Assembly (NCBI RefSeq): GCF_000247695.1
Contig: NW_004624854.1
Span: 5,358,396-5,422,395 of the forward strand
Direction: 5' to 3'
Origin: Heterocephalus glaber
Taxonomy: Eukaryota; Chordata; Mammalia; Rodentia; Bathyergidae
DNA: 64,000 nucleotides
Position 1 is the stretch's first letter; the number at the start of each line of letters is the position of its first letter. Both the position numbers and the translations under genes were made by a program. The notes beneath the pieces are model-generated. The model did no database searches. It saw only the letters and a list, made by a program, of their open reading frames with translations, and was not told the origin of the DNA. This document shows, in pieces, positions 49,501-61,202 of the stretch.

Positions 49501-52500
49501 ATGAGACAGTCATATATGTACCATCAGTGGTTCAAACCGGTGGCAAGGTGTTAAAGGAATAAAATCCCTTTACAGTCAATACTGACGACCTCAGTGGCAG
49601 CTTTCAGAACCAAAAGAATAGCTCTAGTATCTAAAATCTCACTTAGAGTACACTATAACAGAATTTAGACAAGGATTTATAGACAGTATTTTGCAAAACA
49701 TTACACTACACACACACATTAAAGAGATATTGATGACTTGCAATATGTAAGTACTTTTAAAAAAGCTAAGCAAAAGTAAAACAAAATTTAAAACCAACAA
49801 TAAAAAGTGAATCACTATTATAAATTCAAAGGTAACATTTCTATTTCTGTGAAGCAAAATCAAGAGTTAGGTATCTACAAAAGTACAGTGGTACTATGGC
49901 AGTTGTTAACCGGTTTTGGGAGGTGCAAGAAGTACTAAAAAATGCTAAGTACTGTACCAAACAAATTGTTTTGGCTGGAAAGGATAGCGAGGCTCCACAA
50001 TGAAAAGCTCCAGCTTGACTGTCAAGCAACAAACAAATGGTTAAGTACTAGGGCAAAATTTTCACATCGAAATCCATCAAGTGTCAAATTCATGAACTCT
50101 AAGCAATGGAGTGCTGAGATATGACTATTAAAGAATTCTGGGGCTGACTAGGCACTTGTCTTATTTAGAAGGTTAAGAATACAAGAAAAGGAAACACTGA
50201 TTATTTTAATTTTGGATCCAGAACTGTCCAAGTGGCTTTGTGAACTCTACTAAAGCAATAATCCTACAGAACTATGATTGAATGATTTGTATAGGAGTAG
50301 AAGACTCACATCTGATGCTATAACTCAATACTCGGGCCTCTTATAAGAGACTCAAAATACTGTAACTGGACTCAAGAAACAATCTGCTTAAATTTCAGAT
50401 AGAGCTACTGAAAGGCACAAAGACAAGACACCCAAACATTAAGCGATGGCAGTGCAAACTATTCTGGACTACAAATCTCAATGTTCCATCGTGACAAAAA
50501 GAAAAAGTGCAACTTAAATGTGAGAAGTCTGATCAAACTGAGGGCCAAGAGTGAAAAGCAGAAGTGGATGCATCTCATCTCTAGGCTAGCTGCTGACTGT
50601 TCTTCCTGGCCCAGAGAAGAGCCCTATTCTCATCTGATGGTGCAGACTGATACTACAACATACAACAGTTTCAGGGAGTGGGAAGTGCCAGGCATGCGAA
50701 CAAAACAAGGCAGGAGAGCAACCTGTGTGTGATCTGGGGCTAAGGAAGCTCCTTCAGAAAGGGAGGCAGGAGCCTGGGGATTTAGCTCAGTGGTTCGGCT
50801 GCCTGCCTCGCAAGTGCAAGGTCCTGAATTCGATCCCCGGTATCAAAACAAAAAAAACAGCATACATATTTAGCTGAGGATTTAGCTCAGTGGTATCACC
50901 GCCTGCTGCGGAAGCACAAGGACCTGAGTTCGATCCCTGGTACCAAAAAAAAGGGAGGCAGGAAGTCAGGGCAAAGTCAGCTGCCACCTACAGCAGCAAC
51001 CTTGAGGAAATAGCTCTAGGGAGAGGGATGAAGAGAGTGCTGGGGCGCAAGTGAGTTGGGTTGGCCGAGTAGCAGTAGCGGGACACAGCGAGTGTGGGAA
51101 AGCGCAGCAGCACACAAGATGCAGTCAGATCAGGGAGGGTCTTCTTAGACACCTCAGGGGAAGTTTAGATTTTATTTTAGGTACAGTAAAAAGCCACTTG
51201 GGAAGATGGAAGCAAACAAGGGGTTTATGTTGTTGTAAGGGAACTCTGGCCTTAGTATGAAGAAAGGATTATCATGTACAAACAGGTACAGCAAGAACGA
51301 TGCAATGATGGACATCTAGGGGAGTCAAGCACAACTTAATTGTTGTAACGTAACTAAATAACGGGTGGCTGAGAGTACCAACCCCCAACCGCTGCCCAAG
51401 AGTTGAAAGGGAGAAAGGAGTGGCCTGACTTCATATTTCCACTCCGCTGTACACTAGATATTTCAAGAGTATTCGATCCAAATTAAGAAACAGCAGTTTC
51501 TGAAACTACCTACACTGCTGAGAGCCCTGAGAAATGCACATTTTTCTTCCTCAACTCCCACCTCACCACTTGCAAATTTAAAATCAGACCAGTCTCAACC
51601 ATGGTCCTCAAAAAGACTTTAGTTTCAGTAAAGACCCCCTGATTTGTAGCTACTAAATTGTCATTTCCCTCAGACAGCTAAAATAAAGAAACTAAAAGTT
51701 CCTGTGAGTGTATTTGGCGATATGACTAATGATATAAGATGTTAAAAGGAACTGTTTAATCAGTGAAGAGTTTTATATCTGTAAAAAACACTAATTTGCA
51801 AATCAAACTGTGATAAACTGACTGGATGTCAATCTAGGAAGTTATTTCCTTAGTTTTCTAGTTCAAATTACCATAGATAAGTCAGATTAAAATAATTCTA
51901 TATTGTTTTTTCCCCCAAGTGCTGGGGATTGAACTCAGGACCTTATACATTGCTAGGCAAGCTCTCTAGCATTTAACTACACCTCCAGCCCCTACATTGC
52001 TTTTTAAATTATGCAATTCTTTTTCCATTAGTTTGAGACCATATTTTTTGTCTAAATTAGTAAGTTTCTTTATTATTAAATATCTTAAAACAGAAGCAAA
52101 CAGGACTAGTGTAAGAAAATATTACACATAATTATACCTCCACTTTAATTCTCTTTGGGGATAATTCATCTCTTTCACCACATTTCGACCTAAGGGGAAG
52201 AAGAGAGAGAAAAACTTGAGAAGATAGCAGCAGCTACCTACGAACTCCCCACAGAGAAATCACTCAATAAATATTTCATGATTATCATAAAGGAAAATAT
52301 ATCAAGGAGTATATCTCTTCATGGTTCAGCAGAAACAATTTAAGATAAAATAACAAAAATGCCCATTAAGATGAATGCTTAAGATTAATATACATGAGAT
52401 TAAAAAGGCATTTTGTTGTACTTGGCTCCACAGCTCAGGGGTTAAAGCACTACCTTGTAAAAGCATTTTGTCTACACGCCAACACTAGACTTACCTTTGA

Positions 52501-55500
52501 CTTGGAAATCTCTCAGCGGGAAATCTATCCCAGAGGAACTAACACATACATGTAATGACACTCCATCAATTCTACGGAACACAATTACTTCATGTGCCAC
52601 TCTGAAATACTGCCAACTAAATTATAAATCAACTATAAGTTATACCTCAACATAAAAGACATCAGAATGTGAAGACGTACATCTCAGAATCAACAAAATA
52701 TGATGTGTATGTTATTTATTGTGGCATTATTTTCAATAACAAAAGACTAAAAGTAAGTCAATATCCACCAACTGGACCAATACATATGTATTAATATAGA
52801 AAGATTGCCAAGATTTGCTAAGTAAAATAAAAGCAAAATATAGAAAAGTATACATGTATGCTTTTATTTTTAAAAAAGGGTGAAAATGAGAATGTATTTT
52901 TATTTGTTTGCACATATATAACAAGCACTGGAAGGATGAAAAAGAAACTACAAAAACTACTTATGTTCCGGAGAACAGGGGAAGAGGTAGGAATGGAAGC
53001 ACAGCTTCACGGACCCGACAAGTGGGAAGGTGACAGAGTACAGGAGCTGCAGTCTCACTGTAAGACTTGAGTACTTCTTAAATCACAACCATGCATATTT
53101 TGATTAAAGAAAATTATCTAAATACAGTACTCTGAAAATTTTGTATAATACAGTAAAGAAAATACAGTATAATGCAGTAAAAAAAAAACCCACTGACTCA
53201 GTGCTTGATTATCTGATTCCAGAAAAAAAAATTGTAGAAACAATCTTGTCATATTGCTGCATATTCTTCCCCTGTTCATTTTGTCTACCTAATTTTGTTT
53301 ATTGCATGGTTGTAAATGTGAAGTTGCCAAGGTAGGCCAGAAAATGAAGCTATTGCAAGTTAAGGGAAAACAACAGTTAGTGACGGCACATGTCTAACCT
53401 TAACCTTGAGTACGGACAAGGCTCATCTGGGATACATGGGAAAACTTCGGGTTACACGGTTCCATCCTCCAGAGACTTATTTATTAGACTTGGGAAGAGT
53501 GCTGAAGGTATGAATTTTCAACAAATATTCAGTGTTACTCTCATGTAAGTGGTCATTTATGTCTACTCACAATAACAGTGACATGTACAAAAGACAATGG
53601 GCTGGAAATAAGGCTCCATGCAGAACCACCTAAACACAATAAAAATACCTATACCAATATCTGTAGAGGATGATTAGGGCTCAAGGGGGTAATAAGATGA
53701 TGAATAGTATTGTGTGTGATTTTGAAGCCACCATTTTTTTAACATTACATTTTTTTGTATTTCAAACTCACATTCCATGTTCCATTTTCTAGCAGTGAAA
53801 ATATTTCCAATTTCCCTTAAATGCTGGTCAAAAGTCTTTTCACGCATTCAGTAATCTCAGGTTGCAAACAACTTGCAAAAGTAACCATTTTGTTTCCTCA
53901 GTTCAACAAGTTCATACAGTTAGTGAGCTGTACAAATACTGTAAGTCTATAAAGGCTGTCTAAATCCCATCATCCACTCAGAACCTATGTGTGTGAGAAA
54001 AATGTCTATCCTAACACAAGAACGATGTTACCGTACTAAGAAACTACATCTTTCAAAGGAGAGGAAGATCAGAATCAAAACAATGAGCATCTCTGTTTGG
54101 AGTAAGAAGTTCTGGTGCTTCTGCACTGCAGGGGCTGAGGCACTGCTTACCTAGTGTGTATTACAAAACCTCAGGAAAGGCTTTGACTGTGTTTTGTTTT
54201 GTTACCATAAATTAGTAGTAAATATTTAAAGAGATAGATATATTTAACTTGGTTTAAACATTATACAATGTATACATGCACTGAAATATCACATTATCCC
54301 ATTAATATGCACAATTTTATGTGCCTGTTTTAAAAATTATTTAAAAATCACTTTTAACAATCATGCTTTTAAAAGTCAGTAATTGTTTAGTTTTACAGAA
54401 TTATAATCACGTTTACCTTTTCAGAAATGCTCATTCATATTCTATCAGTGGAGGGTGTTTCAAACTTGCCTTCTATTAGGCAACGCAAACATACTGCTGA
54501 CTAGTTAACACTTACTTGGTGGTTCTGTAAGTATATTTATAGGTGACTTCTCGAGAAATCTGCCTAGCCAGGGCAAAAAGTTCATCTCTTCGTGTCAGTA
54601 GGGCATTATCCTTCACACAGAGCTGAGCAGCTGCTTCATTAACAGTGAGCTGGATATTCAAAATAAAGTTAAAAACTATAAACATTTTTATCTCATCAAT
54701 ATGTAAATGTCTCAATATAAAAAGTTTACATTATATAATAAAATCACAATTCATAAAAATCAGGATGGTATTACCCCTAAAGCCAAATTTTAGAATAAAA
54801 TCAACTCATTTACCATTTTGCAAAGCCTAAACTATTCAAAATAGTTATCTTAGTTTTATTTATTTTATTTTTGTTTAGTTAGGAGAGCTTATGCACTATA
54901 AAGAATATAAAAAGTAACAAGTATTCCGAAGCTCACTTTTCTTGTAAAAAACCAAGGGATTAAAACATATGATATGGTGATAGTACTTCCCTAACTAAAA
55001 GTAAATATACATGGTCTGACAGCATGTTTAAAAATGTGAACTGACATAAAAATTCTTATAAATCAAAATTAAATGATTTTAGTTAAACACCCAATCACTT
55101 ACTAACAAGGAAGTTATCACACATTAGGGCTACCCCAGAAAATCAATGGTGACTCATCTTTTTGTTTGTTTGTTTTTGGGTTTTTTGGGGTATTTTGGTA
55201 CCAGGGATCGAACTCGGGTCCTTGCACTTGCGCAGCAGGCGACGAAACCACTGAGGTAAATCCCCAGCCCCGGTGACTCATCTTTTAAGATTCATCTAAT
55301 TCTACCTTCTCGTGATTCAGTAACTGTTAAATATTGCCAATATAGAGTTGCCAGTGACACTGTACTAAAACTTAAAATAGCAAATGTCATCCTAAACTCA
55401 AAATCTCTAATTGTTTAATAATCTTAAGCATGTTTTTCTCATAATTGTGTCGATTTAAATAGCTACCAGGAACTGCCAGGAGGTACATCAGACTTTTTTT

Positions 55501-58500
55501 AAAAAGCAACTGAGCACTCAATCAACCATGACCAATGGCAGAAAGAAAACAGGACCTGACTGAGATGAGCCCGATGCACTGTCCCCAGCTGTGTGCCTGG
55601 ACAAGCAAAGGGCAGGACAGCAGTCTGAAGGGTCTCTAACAAAAGAGGAGAAATGCCTTGCACAGCTGTTGTACTGGTTCTTGCTTTTCTTAAGTTAACT
55701 TAAGTATATATGTATATACAGATTTGCAATCTCCTTTTTTCCCACATACATACAGCATAATTTTTATTTTTACCACATTAGGACAGAGACTTGGCTTGTT
55801 TATATCAGCATCTGGTACTGGTTGTATATTCAGTAGTATCTGTTGACTGATTAATGAATTTAAATTTCTATATACCATTTTTCCCTACACACACAATATT
55901 CCATTATAGGAAAAAACAATATACTATTTAAACCAACTCACATTAAACTACCCCCAGTTGTCCATGTAGATTACAGAATGTATTACATTTTTAAAAATTT
56001 GTATGTTCTACCAAATTACCCTTCAGAAAAAGTTGCCATATCATAGTGATACCAACAATTGTATAAAAAGTCCATTTCTTAGAATATTGATCAACACTGC
56101 TTATTATCTTTCAAAAGCTTCATGAATTTCACATATTTTACATGACTTTGGTTATATGTGCATTTATCTGAGTATAAAATTGAACTTTTTTATGTTTTTG
56201 ACTTATTTTAAAATTTTCTTGCTTGAGACATTTCCCTGATTCTTCTATTAGTGTTTCATTTTCTTACAGACTTTAGGAATTATTTACATATTAAGAGCAT
56301 TAACTCTCCACATATATAGTGCTTTATTTTGTCACAGTAGTCATTAGCCTTGTAGTTTCTGCCTTGGGTGAAAGCACAGAAACTTCTTTCCTGCCTAATA
56401 ATACATAAATCTTTTCCTATATTTTAGTTTAATAGTTTAATGTTCCCACTTAAGTATTTAATCCACCTAGAATATGTTATAGTGTTTGGTATGATACATA
56501 CATATGTAACATCTTCCTCCCCAAATTTCCCACTGTAATTTATGCTGGTTTGTTCTGAGAAAATTAGTTTAGCTGACAGCAAGGTTATAATAAGCCTAAG
56601 ACATTATTTTAAATTTGAAGCTAAATATTAAAAAGTAATAGCACTGCAGGAGGCTGATGCAGGCAGATCACAAGTTTGAGCCAAGCTTGGGCAACTTATC
56701 AAGAGTCTGTCTTTAAAGAAAAAAAAAAAGAGTAAAGAAGGTAGAGCAAGCTGGGGATGCAGCTCAGTGCAAAGGCCTTGGTTCCCCACTTCCCCCCAAT
56801 AAAAAACTGAAATTGAAGGAAGAATTTATTTTCTGCCTTCTCCTCTCCTCCTAAAAAATCATCAAAGATCAATTCCTTCCCAAAGTGCTTTTGAAAGGCA
56901 CAATGCTACTGGAGCTAAAAGTGAAATGTATTTTAAAGAATACATATCCTAAGTAAACTGCAAATTCACCATGGTAGTAGCTACAGTGACCTTGAAGATC
57001 TTTCTCAAATTGCTTTTTAAATAGCTACTTCTGTTTTGTATTTACAAATCTAAATTACAATAGAAAACCCTGTCAATAAGATACCTAAATTAACAACATT
57101 TCAGAAGTACTAGCTTATGCATAACCACAGAAAATAACTTCTCAATATGAACTAAGAACAGTCTTCTAGCATGCCTTCTATCATCTTACTGAAGACCAAA
57201 GAAAACAAGCATAATATTCATTATCAGGGAATTCAAACTCCAACAGACTAAAAAATGTAGCAAGCCTACTTTCTAGCCTTTTAGCAGAAAATTAAGGCTA
57301 GAGAAACAATCCTAGCTCATTCCCAAGTTGTAGTAAGAAGGTGTTTAAGTCTCCTTCAAAACCATGTGTTATCAAGATTTTATGGCCTCCGGTTGCTAAA
57401 AATGAACAAATCAATAAATATTATGATACATTTTTTAAAAATGTCAAAAACACTTCAAAAAGTAGTCACTAGTTGCAGCACCACGTTAGCTTTTTAGAAA
57501 ATGCCCATATTCCAGTTGTATTAAAATTAATAAAATATTCTCCCTTACTGGTTTATTTCCCTTACTTCCTCTTTCCATGGCCCAAAATACCAAAATTCCA
57601 TTCATATCTTCAGGTAAAAGATTTCTGAAAGTTAGCTTTCCATCATTCTAGCTTTATAAGCTGAACTCACAACAGCTACCTTTGCCTTCAGGAAGAATAA
57701 TTAACTGATTCTATGAAAAAAATTATTTACAGATAGTTAAAACCATAATCTTTAATAATCAAATTATTATAAATTTCTATTAAGTATTGTTGCTACAAAC
57801 ATACTACAGGAGTGCTCTATGACAGGGAGGCTCAACAGGCAATCAGGACTTTCCTTTTTAGCACTCAGGGGCCTTATATACCATGAAGGACTATTCAGAT
57901 CAAAACAAATAAAGAGTAAGGGGAGGACACTTGCTAAGCTGGAAAACCTGAACAATCTTCACAGTCTAATGGGGCTGAGGAGTAAGAAGGGACAAAGAGC
58001 CAAAGCCTAGGGCTCCCTCTCCCAAAAGTGAAGTGTCTAAGACCCCTCTCCTCCTTAAAGCTGAGCCCTCGAAGCACTACACACCAATAGAAGGCTGAAC
58101 CAGAAAATCACCTCTAGTCACAGGGGAATGCAAAGAAAATTTCCTGTCTTGATCCTTGGTGCTAAGTGAGAAAGAACAGAAGATATGCTACTAAGCCTGT
58201 GTAAGTCCAAATCCACCTTCATATTTATCTTTAGCCCTAATTCACACTAAGTTGGCTGAGAAATTATTTTCACAAGGACCAGAGTTATAGTGTCCCCAGT
58301 TGCCTGGTAGAAGTAAAAGCAAATAACCTCTAGGGAAATCAATCCACTTTTTGCCTGGGCCTCTGAACATTTAAAATTCCAAGAAATATGAATTTACTGA
58401 CAGAAACCATGAAATAGAGAAACAAAGCAGCAAAAGACAGACTCAAATTCTCAAAGACTTCATTTAAAGAAATAAAGAGAGCTGAAAATATGACTGAGAA

Positions 58501-61171
58501 GCAACACTGTTAAAATGACAAGACATACAGAAACAAAGAAGAAAAAAACTAGGGGCAAAAACAGAAGATTTAAAAGCCAGATAATAGGGGCCAGGGATTT
58601 AGCTCAGTGGTTCCACCGCCTGCCTTGCAAGCGGAAGGATCTGAGTTTGACGCCCGGTAGCAAAAAAACAAACAAACAGATAATAAATTAACTGCATAAT
58701 CACTAATTTCTAAACATAAAGCTGAAAGCCAATAAAATGGTACCTTCAACTACTAAAAGAAAACTATAGACAATACAGAATTTACCTCAAGTAACAGTAA
58801 TTAAGAATGAGGACAAAATTTTAAAGGTGTAAGGAAAGCCAGTGTGTAGCTTTTCACTGCTGTGAGCAAATACTTGAGAAATACACTTAGAAGAGGAAGA
58901 GATTAGTTTGGCTCAGTTCAGAGGTTTCAATGGTGGTTGGCTAAATCTAATACCAGCCAACCAGGGACTAAGGGAACACAGAATATCATGGCGGAGGGTA
59001 TGGGAGAAGACAAGTGCTCAACTGATGACAGCCTGGAAACAGACAGGGGAAGAGCCAGAGGAGGAGAAACTGAGCACACGCTGGCATTCCTGAGTCACGC
59101 TCCCATTACCCACTCCATTTAACCAGGGCCCACCTTAAGTCTCCATCACCTCCCAACAATGCCATCAAATGGCAATCCTATCAATGGGAGCTAGAAACTG
59201 TAGGAAAACAGAACACACACACACACCCCACAACCAAGAAAATCAACTAAGCTAAAAGTCACTTCTTCAAAAAGATCTGAAGTTGGCAAGCTTTTTCTGT
59301 AAAGGGGCAGAGAATCAGTCTGTGTCATATCTACTCAACTCTGCCACTGTAACCTGAAGTTAACCACAAACAATTCATAAAGAAGCAAGCCTAGCCTGTG
59401 TTCCAATAGAAGTGTATTTATAAAAACAGGAGGTGGGCCAGATTGGGCCCACAAAGCTTAGTGTGCAGATCTCTGAAAAAGAATAACACTGACAAACATC
59501 TGGGGGGGAAAAGATAAATGTATGGACAGTATTATGTCTTTAAAACTATGAACAACTGCATGCAAAAAAGTTTGAAAACTTGGATGAAATGGACATGTTT
59601 AGAAAAAATGTAAACTTATCAGATGATTCAAAAAGAAATGGATTACTTAAGAGTCCTGTAATTTATGTTTAAAAATCATTCAAAGGAAATGGCCAAAGAA
59701 ATTTTAAAATAAATATAACATTTAACATATATAGTATTTGACCTAACAAATTGTACAAAATATATATGAATAAAAGAATTATAAAATTACTGGGGAATAT
59801 AGAAGAAAGGAAACACATGCACTACATCCCTGTATAGGCCTCATTGTAAATATGTTAATTTTTACCAAATTAATCTATACATTCAAGGCATTTTTAATTA
59901 AAATGACAATTTTTCTTTTTGGTCCTGGGGATCGAACTCAGGACCTTGTGTTTATGAGGCAGGCGGCAGCACCACTGAGCTAAATCCCTGGCCCTAAAAT
60001 AACAAATTTTTGATGAAATAGACAAATGCATCCAAAATTTTATTTGAAAGATTCTTTTAAAAAACCAGAAAAGTTGCAAAATGAGACTCGTGGAGTACTT
60101 GCCTTTCCAGATAGCTAACCACATCATAAAGCTACAGTAATTAAAATAACTCAATCTGGTATGGGAATAAAAAATTAAACCAATGATACCATACAGGCTA
60201 AGATCAGTAGATACTACAAAAAATTTCCACATGAAAGGGCAAAGGACACATGTTAATCTATAAAAATGTTACAATATAAGACAAATAGTTAATACCCTAA
60301 GAATGTAAAATTTTTCCGATTTTTAAAACAAAATTCCAACATCAAAACAAGTATCTGTTAAAAAATATGAAAGGATACTCATCTTCTGTAAGAAAAATAA
60401 ATTTGAGCAATGAGAATTTTTCATACTAGACTGTCAAAGATGAAAAAGAATGTAAAATGCATTATTAGCAGTCTGTGGGGAAATGGACATTTGCATATTA
60501 ATAGTAAAAGTATAAAAAGTTGCAGCTCTTTTGGAAGGCCTTTTAGCAGTAAATTGAAACTTTAAATCTACATATTTCTTAATGCCATAATTTTACATGT
60601 TGGAATCCATCTACAGAAAGATATGCACAAGTCTGTAAAGGTTTATGTGTATAATAATGTTCACAAACTTTTAAATATAAAATTTTTTAAATGCCAACAG
60701 CCTAAATAAAGTAGTTAAATAATAGCACATGCACACTATGGAAAAGAACGTAACCCTTACATAAGTTAGGTAGTTCTATGTGTACTGACTTGATAAGGTA
60801 TCTAATAGTGTATTGTACTGTGAGGATACTGTTTGATTAAAAAAAAATTCAAAGAACAGTGTCCAAAACATGATCCATATTTGTACATTAAAAAGTATTC
60901 TGAAGTTTACTGACTCAATACTTCTGTGTCCTTTCAATGAGTACATATTCTTTTCATGTTAAAGTACAAATCTGGGGGGAAAGAGCTGCTATTAAACGTG
61001 AAATATTATATTCAACCTGAACATTTTTCAGGGGATTTCTTTCTTTTTTCTAAAGTATGAGTGCCCAACCTTTTGGTTTACCTGGGCAGCACTGAGTGAA
61101 AGGGAGTGTCTTAGGTTGGATATAAAATATATAATATAGTTAATGCATATAAGTAATAAAACTTCCTTAAT

Positions 61172-61202
<31 letters not shown>

